In this document: positions 1 to 5,725 of the stretch, in pieces
Position numbering within the stretch: the stretch's first letter is position 1
Layout: every line of letters starts with the position of its first letter
Assembly: GCA_031262285.1 (NCBI GenBank)
Contig: JAISHZ010000074.1
Location: 1 to 7,629, forward strand
From: Lachnospiraceae bacterium
GTDB taxonomy: Bacteria; Bacillota_A; Clostridia; Lachnospirales; Lachnospiraceae
Direction: 5' to 3'
DNA: 7,629 bases
Program-made: the position numbers and the translations under genes
The notes under the pieces: model-generated
Seen by the model: the letters and a program-made list of their open reading frames with translations, nothing else
The model's database searches: none
Told to the model about the DNA's origin: nothing

Positions 1-909
1 ACTCCCTGCCGTGTACCCCGCCAGAGCCGAAGAACCAAACCCATTCACGACCGACTGTACCAAAAGCATCCCAATACTGACAATCGATTGCTGCAGGATA
101 GAAGGTATGGCTATTTTGGTTCCGCGAATCAACATCATTTTATCAAAGATCGCAACCCTTTCCGAGACCATTCTACCATCCAAATGTTCGATTTGAGCAA
201 CCCCATCAACACTAATTTCACTCACAGTAGGGTATTCGGATGCTTCCCGATACTGCTTGATCGTCGCGAGCAAGACCAGAAAAGAAGCAGCTACCGACAC
301 CCCTTGCGCGATGACAGTAGCAAGAGCAGCACCGCCCACTCCCATAGAAAATACAGCGACAAACAGTAGATCCAAACCAACATTGAGCAGCGAGGAAAAA
401 ATCAAAAGCCCCAATGGAATATGAGACTTTCCCAGAGAATTGAAAATTGCACTTAAAATATTATACATAAATAGAAACGGCAACCCAAGAAAATAGATAT
501 TCAGATAAGTTAAAGCGTCCGTCATAATCCCTTGCGGTGTATGCAAAGCTTCCAAAACACTGCGATTCACAAACAACCCCAAACAAGCCAGTAAAATACT
601 GATGGCAAGAAAAGTGAACAATGCAGTATAGATCGAAGTCCGCATCTTACGATACTGCGCGGCACCAAAAAACTGACTGGTCAAAACACTCGCGCCGATA
701 CCGCCTCCTAAAGCAATCATAATAAAGACAGTCGTAAAAGAATAAGAAGCCCCTACTGCTGCCAAAGCATCTTCGCCAACAAAAGAGCCTACTATGATAC
801 TATCCGCCATATTATAAAGTTGTTGAAACAGATTACCTAATATCATAGGAAAAGCAAAAAACAGCAGTGCCTTTCCCGGACTTCCCGTCAAGATATCCGG
901 CTTGTTCAT
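1..909 (-). CDS. MATE family efflux transporter, N-terminal part (runs off left edge)
   Basis: This is a multidrug/toxic-compound extrusion transporter, an inner-membrane antiporter that exports organic cations and other small molecules using a Na+ or H+ gradient. The frame is open for 303 codons from ATG 909 to the window edge. MATE proteins are usually about 450 residues, so roughly a third is missing. Hallmarks seen are the N-terminal FPMILGNLFQQLYNMADSII segment (about residues 20-39), the Gly-rich ALGGGIGASV stretch (66-75), successive hydrophobic helices up to about residue 215, and the start of the second six-helix half with IAIPSILQQSIVSIG (267-281). The start is chosen because GGAGGG lies just upstream (913-918), with rather short spacing. 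The cytoplasmic linker between the two halves (about 217-262) is long and charged. The family call is firm. The substrate cannot be predicted. Confidence 0.93.
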   Translation of the reverse strand, partial: MNKPDILTGSPGKALLFFAFPMILGNLFQQLYNMADSIIVGSFVGEDALAAVGASYSFTTVFIMIALGGGIGASVLTSQFFGAAQYRKMRTSIYTALFTFLAISILLACLGLFVNRSVLEALHTPQGIMTDALTYLNIYFLGLPFLFMYNILSAIFNSLGKSHIPLGLLIFSSLLNVGLDLLFVAVFSMGVGGAALATVIAQGVSVAASFLVLLATIKQYREASEYPTVSEISVDGVAQIEHLDGRMVSERVAIFDKMMLIRGTKIAIPSILQQSIVSIGMLLVQSVVNGFGSSALAGYTAGS

Positions 910-934
910 ATTCCCTCCATACGAAAACGAATAA

Positions 935-955
935 TCTACATCCTACTGTGTCATG
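935..955 (+). repeat. Direct repeat, copy 1 (21 bp)
   Basis: TCTACATCCTACTGT followed by G and TCATG recurs at 1138-1158 with one mismatch in 21. Weaker similarity continues for about 35 bases (A-run, TTAC, T-rich, ATGCG or ACGCG). This copy lies directly upstream of the MATE gene and overlaps its weaker proximal promoter candidate. The two copies bracket the short structured repeat. Confidence 0.75.
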
Positions 956-962
956 CTCAAAA

Positions 963-1116
963 AGGTTCATATAGCCTTACTTTTCATGCGTTCGCCTCTA
1001 CGGTTCAAAGGCAGTGTATCCCGGACGAACCGCGCAGAGTAGGGGACAGTTTGAGGTGGTAGACTCTGTGCGGTTCTGTGCATTGATAAGCAATAAACGA
1101 AGACCGGCGAACGCAT
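963..1116 (+). repeat. Structured intergenic repeat, short (internally deleted) copy A
   Basis: The outer stem is ATGCGTTCGCC (986-996) pairing perfectly with GGCGAACGCAT (1106-1116). The inner stem is 14 bp, 1027-1040 with 1063-1076, with one G-T pair. Shared with the long copy at 1307-1566 (reverse complement) are AGGTT near the 5' end, CGGACGAACCGC, CAGAGT, TAGACTCT and the 20-base GGTTCTGTGCATTGATAAGC just inside the 3' arm. Over the first 36 bases of the inner stem and loop I count 26 identities without a gap. Lying intergenically and divergent from the MATE gene, it has no coding potential. The element family is not one I recognise. Confidence 0.8.
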
Positions 1117-1137
1117 TAATAGCAACAAACGCTTTCG

Positions 1138-1158
1138 TCTACATCCTACTGTCTCATG
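1138..1158 (+). repeat. Direct repeat, copy 2 (21 bp)
   Basis: This is the second copy of the 21-bp repeat at 935-955 (20/21 identical), same orientation, 203 bases away. It is followed by a sequence resembling the 5' flank of the structured repeat (GTTACGATTTACGCG), but the rest of the element does not follow. It may be a remnant of another copy or the second half of a duplicated target region. Confidence 0.75.
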
Positions 1159-1244
1159 TTAAAAAGTTTTATTAAGCGTTACGATTTACGCGCTATGTGA
1201 TTTGTTAAAGGATTTCAAGCATCATCAAGCCAAAAAGAGAGCTT

Positions 1245-1272
1245 ATTATATGCCGCTTTCCATAATTGGCAA
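1245..1272 (-). promoter_or_regulatory. Candidate sigma-A promoter for the MATE gene
   Basis: Read on the minus strand, TTGCCA (1267-1272), a 16-base spacer and TATAAT (1245-1250) match consensus at 5/6 and 6/6. Transcription would start near 1238 and give the MATE gene a leader of about 330 bases that runs through the antisense strand of the repeat at 963-1116. No gene lies between the promoter and the MATE start. A weaker second candidate (TTGAGC, then TAGATT or GATTAT, about 933-962) lies closer to the gene. Confidence 0.5.
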
Positions 1273-1274
1273 TT
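1264..1274. promoter_or_regulatory. Palindrome overlapping the MATE -35 box, possible operator
   Basis: AATTGGCAATT is a perfect 11-bp palindrome around a central base and covers the -35 hexamer of the promoter at 1245-1272. A related half site, TGCCAAT, sits at 1296-1302 and could pair with ATTGGCA at 1265-1271. Overlap with the -35 box would suit a repressor site. This is inference: no regulator gene is present and short AT-rich palindromes occur by chance. Confidence 0.25.
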
Positions 1275-1306
1275 GTATCAAAAGTTTTAAGTTAATGCCA
1301 ATGATT

Positions 1307-1566
1307 CACGCATTCACCAATGTAGAGCTTATCAATGCACAGAACCGCACAGAGTTTGGGGGAATATTGGGTGTTATACGGTCTGTGGAGATGAGACCAA
1401 GAGAAAATGAGCGCTTGCTTGTGCGCTCATTTTCTCTGTTCTGGGCTCATCGGAACGCCCAGAGAGTCTAACACCCAATATTCCCCCAAACTCTGTGCGG
1501 TTCGTCCGAGGAACACCGCTCTAAACGTAAATCGGCGACCGTGTAAATTATAGGATACATAACCTA
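1307..1566 (-). repeat. Structured intergenic repeat, full-length copy B
   Basis: This is the longest copy of the family. In minus-strand order it runs AGGTT at its start (1566), an outer-stem left arm CACGGTCGCC (1543-1534), a conserved single-stranded stretch ending CGGACGAACCGC, the 35-bp stem and cloverleaf (1342-1503), the conserved GGTTCTGTGCATTGATAAGC, and the right outer arm GGTGAATGCGTG (1318-1307). The outer arms pair as 5 bp plus 4 bp with a small internal bulge. It lies 38 bases downstream of the MCP1 stop and reads in the same direction, so it may form the 3' end of the MCP1 transcript. No intrinsic terminator with a U tract is seen between MCP1 and this element. No ORF inside looks genuine. 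Confidence 0.78.
1342..1503. repeat. Perfect 35-bp inverted repeat capped by three hairpins (cloverleaf)
   Basis: Positions 1342-1376 are the exact reverse complement of 1469-1503. Three further hairpins lie between the arms: 1380-1384 with 1394-1398 (5 bp), 1400-1414 with 1423-1437 (15 bp, 8-base loop) and 1441-1446 with 1457-1462 (6 bp). The two small side hairpins share a GATGAG loop segment and resemble each other in inverted orientation. As RNA or single-stranded DNA it should fold into a very stable cross shape. A perfect 35-bp arm match implies recent origin or active maintenance. Confidence 0.93.
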
Positions 1567-1604
1567 ACAACTTTAAATCATTTTGCATATTCAAGGACGT
1601 TCTT

Positions 1605-3296
1605 TTAAGCCAACTTGAATTTTGAAACCTGTCCGTTTAACGTCTCGGCTTGTGCGAATAATTCTTCACTGATCGCAGAACTCTCTTCTGCGGTAGCTGA
1701 GGTATCTTGTACAACGGCTGAAATCTGTTCGATTCCCTGGCTGACACTGCGCATGGACTGTGCTTGAGAAACCGTAGACTCTCTAATCTCTTCGATGGAC
1801 GCTACGATATTTTCAACATCCTTAATGACCGCTTGCAAGGAAACGGAAGTTTCATCCACGATGGAATTCCCATTTTGAATCTCTACGACAGAAGTGTGAA
1901 TCAAATTGCGTGTATTCGTTGCCGCCTGTGCACTTTGGGATGCCAACTGGCGGATCTCATCAGCAACGACTGCGAATCCTTTGCCGGCTTCTCCGGCTCT
2001 GGCAGCCTCAATTGCTGCATTAAGAGATAACAAATTGGTCTGGGAAGCAATTTCTTCGATCGTGTTGATAATATCTTGAATCTGAGCACTGGTCTTGTTG
2101 ATGTTTTCCATTGCTAACACCATTTTTTGCATATGTTCTTGACTGATTTTGGCTTCTTCTCCAACGCGACGAGCATTGGTAGCAGCATCTCCGGTCTTCT
2201 TCGCATCAGTGATTACTTTATCATTGAGTTGAGAGATGGTAGCAGTCAGTTCTTCGACAGAGGCTGCTTGATCTGTTGCGCCGGATGCAAGCGTTTGAGC
2301 ACCTTGAGACATATTGTTCGCACCCGCTTGTACCTGTGTAGACGATTCTTGAATATTGAGAAGAGTTTCGCTGAGACGTAAGCGCAATCCTCGAATGGCG
2401 GTAATCATGGGTCGATAGTCGCCAACATAGCTAGGCTCAACTTTGGTTGCGACGGAGAAATCGCCCTCCGCCATAGAACTAAGTATCGAATTCATATCGG
2501 GGATAATCGTCTTAAAGATGGTTATGAGCTTCGATAAACTCTTGGATAGCGCACCTAATTCGTCTTCTGAGTCATATGAAATATGGGCATTTAAGTCGCC
2601 GTTTGCGATCTGTGCAGTTGCTTGTTCTAACTCTGCAATCGGCTCGGTCATCATTTTCGTAACAGTGACTGCGAAATAGATGGTAAGAAGAAGGCTGACG
2701 AAGACGACGGAAACCATAATGATGATCACGGTATTGCGCAGTGCATTCGCTTCTCTTACGGTTTGTGCTGCGATCTCATCAGCTTCGGTTCCCAAATCAT
2801 TTAAGTCGGTGATCAGTTCATCGGTGAGTGGGATGAAATCGTTCATCGCGATTTCAAAGGCCTTCTCATTTGCTTCCGTGGTATTTTCATCCAATAAGGC
2901 AGATACTTGTTGACGATAAGGCATGGAGTCATTGAGTCCTTTTTCAATAGAAGTCAAAAGGGATGTTTTGCCTAAATGCTCCACAAGATAGTTATAGCTT
3001 TCTAATAAACTCGCTTCCCAATCTTCCACTTCCTTGATAGCGCTTTGCGTAACGGATTGATCTTCTGTACCGGCTGCAATTAATAGACTCTTGATGACGC
3101 GTTGGATACCGATGCGCATATTCATTGCTTCTTGTACATCTTGGTAAGCCTCGTCATAAAAATCTTGGGTCTCCGCTCCAACCAATACTAGTCCAACAGA
3201 AGCGACTGCAGCTGTTGCGACAAAGAGGGAAATCACGATCGCAAAAGCAACGAATAATTTTTTGCCGATTTTCATGTTGTGTAGAAGACTTTTCAT
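1605..3296 (-). CDS. Methyl-accepting chemotaxis protein (MCP1)
   Basis: This is a transmembrane chemoreceptor that controls the kinase CheA through CheW. I start it at ATG 3296 (563 aa), four codons inside the longest frame. GGGAG lies at the right distance from this ATG, none precedes the upstream one, and the resulting N-terminus ([14 protein letters not shown]) matches MCP3. In 563-aa numbering the order is TM1 about 15-39, a four-helix-bundle-like sensor 40-188, TM2 189-212, HAMP about 213-265 (EDELGALS), a second HAMP-like segment about 266-314 ([13 protein letters not shown]) and the signalling domain 316-563. The tip reads [20 protein letters not shown] (417-436). [10 protein letters not shown] (345-354) fits the methylation consensus. 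There is no CheR-docking pentapeptide at the C-terminus. The ligand is unknown. Confidence 0.96.
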   Translation of the reverse strand: MKSLLHNMKIGKKLFVAFAIVISLFVATAAVASVGLVLVGAETQDFYDEAYQDVQEAMNMRIGIQRVIKSLLIAAGTEDQSVTQSAIKEVEDWEASLLESYNYLVEHLGKTSLLTSIEKGLNDSMPYRQQVSALLDENTTEANEKAFEIAMNDFIPLTDELITDLNDLGTEADEIAAQTVREANALRNTVIIIMVSVVFVSLLLTIYFAVTVTKMMTEPIAELEQATAQIANGDLNAHISYDSEDELGALSKSLSKLITIFKTIIPDMNSILSSMAEGDFSVATKVEPSYVGDYRPMITAIRGLRLRLSETLLNIQESSTQVQAGANNMSQGAQTLASGATDQAASVEELTATISQLNDKVITDAKKTGDAATNARRVGEEAKISQEHMQKMVLAMENINKTSAQIQDIINTIEEIASQTNLLSLNAAIEAARAGEAGKGFAVVADEIRQLASQSAQAATNTRNLIHTSVVEIQNGNSIVDETSVSLQAVIKDVENIVASIEEIRESTVSQAQSMRSVSQGIEQISAVVQDTSATAEESSAISEELFAQAETLNGQVSKFKLA

Positions 3297-3312
3297 TCTT
3301 GCTCCCATCTGT

Positions 3313-3337
3313 AAAAGCGCGTACTGTTCGCGCTTTT
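3313..3337 (-). promoter_or_regulatory. Leader hairpin before MCP1, possible attenuator
   Basis: On the minus strand AAAAGCGCG, a 7-base loop and CGCGCTTTT form a perfect 9-bp GC-rich stem ending in four U, 16 bases upstream of the chosen start. It resembles a weak intrinsic terminator. An upstream CGCGC (about 3363-3367) could pair with the 5' arm as an alternative fold. No known riboswitch consensus was recognised, so regulation is inferred. Confidence 0.4.
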
Positions 3338-3418
3338 CACGTGTGCTCGTTGCGCATTGTGCGCGCGTGAATAGTTACCATTTCGTAGCAGATCGCCCCT
3401 TTTGCTCAACCTATAAAT

Positions 3419-3447
3419 AGTATAAAAAATATGATTAATTGATACAA
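3419..3447 (-). promoter_or_regulatory. MCP1 promoter, proximal candidate
   Basis: The minus strand reads TTGTAT (3442-3447), 17 bases, TATACT (3419-3424). Spacing is optimal and the surroundings are AT-rich. The start site would be near 3412, giving a leader of about 115 bases that contains the hairpin at 3313-3337. This is a housekeeping-type promoter and not the sigma-28 type often used by chemotaxis genes. Confidence 0.6.
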
Positions 3448-3510
3448 TTCACGCAACAAATATGTATGTTCTCATCTGCGGACTATACACGCGCGAATTA
3501 TGATGAGAAA

Positions 3511-3538
3511 AGTGTATCACAATCCAATAATTATTCAA
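3511..3538 (-). promoter_or_regulatory. MCP1 promoter, distal weaker candidate
   Basis: The minus strand reads TTGAAT (3533-3538), 16 bases, TACACT (3511-3516), with a TGA extended -10 element directly before the hexamer. It would give a leader of about 210 bases. It is weaker than the candidate at 3419-3447 and could be fortuitous in this AT-rich region. Confidence 0.3.
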
Positions 3539-3681
3539 GTACTAAAAATAGTGATTTTGACAGTTTTTCGCACGAAGTTGATGGGAAATGTTCAAAAAAA
3601 GGAAAAAAGAAGACAGAAACAGTTATTATGCGTAAGAAGTGCTAAATATTTGATAAAAAATGACAATGAGTCCGATAAAAA

Positions 3682-3720
3682 GAAAAAGAGATAGGAAGTA
3701 ATGAATCCTATCTCTTTTTC
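3682..3720 (-). terminator. Intrinsic terminator of MCP2
   Basis: A perfect 15-bp stem (3682-3696 with 3706-3720) has a 9-base loop and ends in TTTTTCTTTTT on the minus strand, starting 10 bases after the MCP2 stop codon. It separates MCP2 transcription from MCP1. The plus-strand side is also followed by some T, but no plus-strand gene ends here. Confidence 0.88.
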
Positions 3721-3730
3721 CGAAAACAAG

Positions 3731-5434
3731 TTATTTCGCTGTTTCACTCAAACGGAATTGTTCAACCATTGCAGTTAACGTTTCAGCTTGCGCGAAAAGT
3801 TCTTCGCTGATGGCAGAGGTTTCCTGTGCGGTTGCAGAAGTATCTTGAACGACAGACGATATTTGTTCGATTCCTTGATCTGCACTTTTCATCGATTCTA
3901 CTTGTCGAACCGACGAGCCTAATATCTCATCCATAAAGATATTGATGGAGCCGATTTCAGCGATCACCTCTGTCAAAGCAGTTGATGTATCAGCGACGAT
4001 CTCATTGCCGTTTGCGATCTCACCGATGGAAGCTTGTATCAATTTACGTGTATCGGTTGCGGCTGTAGCGCTTTGATCTGCCAACTGACGAACTTCGCCC
4101 GCTACAACAGCAAATCCACGTCCCGCTTCTCCTGCGCGTGCTGCTTCGATCGCAGCGTTGAGAGACAAAAGATTCGTCTGGGAAGCAATTGCCTCGATGG
4201 TACCGATGATGTCACGGATCTCATTGCTTGTGTCACTGATGCGTTGCATCGCGAGAACCATCTTCTTCATGTGGTCATTGCTCACGGATGCTTTTTGTTC
4301 TACCAATTTACTGTTTTCGGCTGCTTGTTTGGTTTTCGTCGCATCTGATTGCATTTGTTCGGTCAATAAATCCAGCGTAGCGGTCAGTTCCTCAATCGTT
4401 CCTGCTTGATCTGCTGCTCCGTTTGCCAGTGTCTGCGCGCCCTCAGACATATTCTGTGCGCCGGCGCGTACCTGCGAAGCAGCAACCTTGAGCTGTACCA
4501 ACGTATCGCCCAATTTGTGTTTCACTCCACTCATTGCTTTTAAGATTGGTGCATAATCCCCTACATAATATTCTCTTGCTCGGGTGCTAACGGTGAAATC
4601 GCCATTTGCCATACGATCCAAACAGTAATAAACATCCGGTATGATCTTTTGGAATACTTCTACCATATGGGAAAGGTGCTGTGCCAGATACCCAATCTCA
4701 TCCTTTGCACGGTACGTGATTTGCGTATGTAAATTACCGCCTTCGATTTCTTTGGCAGCCACTTCCAGATCTTGAATCGGCTTCGTTAAGAGGGAGGTAA
4801 TCGTAATGGCGAAATAAACAATCACAAGTAAACTGATCAGCACGACCGCGATCAACAACAGCGTAGCAGTCAGTTGCGCTGCGGTTGATTTTTGAAGCGT
4901 ACTATCTGCAAGAATGTCTTGATCTGTACCTAGATCACTCAGCAGATCCAATACGGCATCTGAATTGGGGATATACACATTTAAAATGGAATCAACAGCT
5001 GTTTCCGTAAAAAGTTGAGCGTTTCGTCCCAGAAGTTTCTGCGCTTCTTCCCGTGTCACGTCGTTTGCGGCGATCATCTCACGAATCGTATCGAGTTTAT
5101 CTTGATCAATCGAAGCGGATTCGAGGTTGGACAAATGATCTTCCAAATATTGTGACCATTCCGTCGTTTCGTCCAAATTAGCGCCGAGCTTGGTCATGTC
5201 GTTTTCTAAAGCAGCCTCTAACATGGACTTGGAGATAGATTGAACTGCAATACGCATTTCTAAAACGCTTTTGACATTTTCAAAGGGACCATTATGGAAT
5301 TGTTTGGTTTGTGAACCAACAAAAGTCAGACCGATGACGGCGATAATCGCAGAAATAGAAAACAGAGCGATCATAATACCGTAGACAAGCCACAATTTCG
5401 CGCTAATACGAAGATTTCTTAACTTTTCTTTCAT
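3731..5434 (-). CDS. Methyl-accepting chemotaxis protein (MCP2)
   Basis: A chemoreceptor of 567 aa from ATG 5434. This start has AGGAGG five bases upstream and gives an N-terminus (MKEKLRNLRISAKL) matching its two paralogues. The frame stays open for 37 further codons upstream, but that extension has no ribosome binding site or family resemblance. Order: TM1 about 14-39, sensor 40-187 beginning GSQTKQFHNGPFENV, TM2 188-212, HAMP 213-264, second HAMP-like segment 265-317 (MANGDFTV, YVGDY), signalling domain 318-567 with the conserved tip 415-450 and methylation-type site AGTIEELTAT (344-353). The sensor shares the opening QT..F..GPF..V and MRI..Q..SK pattern with MCP3 but diverges afterwards. 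There is no C-terminal CheR-binding pentapeptide. Its promoter is not clear, and it ends in its own terminator. Confidence 0.96.
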   Translation of the reverse strand: MKEKLRNLRISAKLWLVYGIMIALFSISAIIAVIGLTFVGSQTKQFHNGPFENVKSVLEMRIAVQSISKSMLEAALENDMTKLGANLDETTEWSQYLEDHLSNLESASIDQDKLDTIREMIAANDVTREEAQKLLGRNAQLFTETAVDSILNVYIPNSDAVLDLLSDLGTDQDILADSTLQKSTAAQLTATLLLIAVVLISLLVIVYFAITITSLLTKPIQDLEVAAKEIEGGNLHTQITYRAKDEIGYLAQHLSHMVEVFQKIIPDVYYCLDRMANGDFTVSTRAREYYVGDYAPILKAMSGVKHKLGDTLVQLKVAASQVRAGAQNMSEGAQTLANGAADQAGTIEELTATLDLLTEQMQSDATKTKQAAENSKLVEQKASVSNDHMKKMVLAMQRISDTSNEIRDIIGTIEAIASQTNLLSLNAAIEAARAGEAGRGFAVVAGEVRQLADQSATAATDTRKLIQASIGEIANGNEIVADTSTALTEVIAEIGSINIFMDEILGSSVRQVESMKSADQGIEQISSVVQDTSATAQETSAISEELFAQAETLTAMVEQFRLSETAK

Positions 5435-5447
5435 CTTACCTCCTAAG

Positions 5448-5463
5448 CTGCCACCTTTGGCAG
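5448..5463 (-). promoter_or_regulatory. Small hairpin beside the MCP2 ribosome binding site
   Basis: The minus strand reads CTGCC, 6 bases, GGCAG, a 5-bp stem ending three bases before AGGAGG. It could modulate ribosome access, but stems this short are common by chance. Confidence 0.25.
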
Positions 5464-5604
5464 AGCCATTATGAAATTGTTTTGAATATTCATTGGTAGT
5501 AATCTTGCGAAAACAAGAGACGACCGGATGTTTACCATGAAGCACCGACTGCGATAAAGGAACGCAAAATGGTGAATGGCAAAGAATTTAATTGCTCAAA
5601 TCCT

Positions 5605-5632
5605 AACATAATCATTTGCATTTTGCTAGCAA
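5605..5632 (-). promoter_or_regulatory. Weak promoter candidate for MCP2
   Basis: The minus strand reads TTGCTA (5627-5632), 16 bases, TATGTT (5605-5610), between the MCP3 terminator and MCP2. Both hexamers match only 4/6, so this is the best of several poor options. The leader would be about 165 bases. Confidence 0.25.
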
Positions 5633-5665
5633 TACCAAATGGAAAAGAGACCATAAAAAACCACC

Positions 5666-5702
5666 AAAAAAGAGCGATTTTTATGTCTAATCGCTCTTTT
5701 TT
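5666..5702 (-). terminator. Intrinsic terminator of MCP3
   Basis: A perfect 14-bp stem (5666-5679 with 5689-5702) has a 9-base loop, an AGAGCGATT core and a six-U end on the minus strand. It begins 23 bases after the MCP3 stop codon. With it, MCP3 is a single-gene transcription unit. Confidence 0.88.
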
Positions 5703-5725
5703 GAGTTAAAATAGTAGTTTACGTT

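Larger units (their letters stand above)
3297..3681. other. AT-rich intergenic region between MCP1 and the MCP2 terminator
   Basis: About 385 bases without a credible gene. Apart from the MCP1 promoters and leader hairpin it holds AT-rich sequence with purine-rich runs (about 3590-3620). Short open frames on the plus strand (3439-3694) lack ribosome binding sites and have low-complexity products, so I do not call them. An inverted pair GCGTGAAT (3365-3372) and ATTCACGC (3447-3454) frames the proximal promoter. Confidence 0.6.

Noticed and set aside
906..920. Four-codon upstream ORF (ATG GAG GGA ATA TGA) overlapping the MATE start
   Set aside because: Its ATG overlaps the MATE ribosome binding site and it has no site of its own, so it is most likely fortuitous.
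1050..1075. T-box-like string (GAGGTGGTA...TGCGG) in copy A
   Set aside because: The conserved TGGNACCGCG antiterminator core is broken, the corresponding part of copy B does not keep it, and there is no downstream synthetase or amino acid gene on that strand.
1202..1471. Plus-strand open frame of 89 codons
   Set aside because: It lies across the structured repeat, has no ribosome binding site, and its C-terminal half is encoded by one arm of the cloverleaf. The product resembles nothing I know.
1342..1503. Integron attC site or group II intron remnant
   Set aside because: GTCTAAC (1466-1472) fits an attC half site, but the partner does not fit the GTTRRRY pattern in the right order. No intron domain V signature or RT is present.
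3297..3308. Four-codon N-terminal extension of MCP1 (ATG at 3308)
   Set aside because: No Shine-Dalgarno site precedes it, while GGGAG inside it is well placed for the ATG at 3296, which matches the MCP3 N-terminus.
3557..3562. Perfect TTGACA on the plus strand
   Set aside because: No acceptable -10 hexamer at 16-18 bases and no downstream plus-strand gene.
3654..3678. Sigma-28-like motif TAAA...CCGATAA on the plus strand
   Set aside because: The spacer is 14 bases, shorter than the usual 15-16. It points into the terminator hairpin and no plus-strand gene follows.
3439..3694. Two overlapping plus-strand frames of 64-68 codons between MCP1 and MCP2
   Set aside because: They are Lys/Ser-rich, AT-driven products without Shine-Dalgarno sites. 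One runs into the MCP2 terminator.
5435..5545. 37-codon N-terminal extension of MCP2
   Set aside because: AGGAGG sits directly before the internal ATG at 5434, which restores a normal MCP N-terminus like the other two receptors. The extension has no ribosome binding site.
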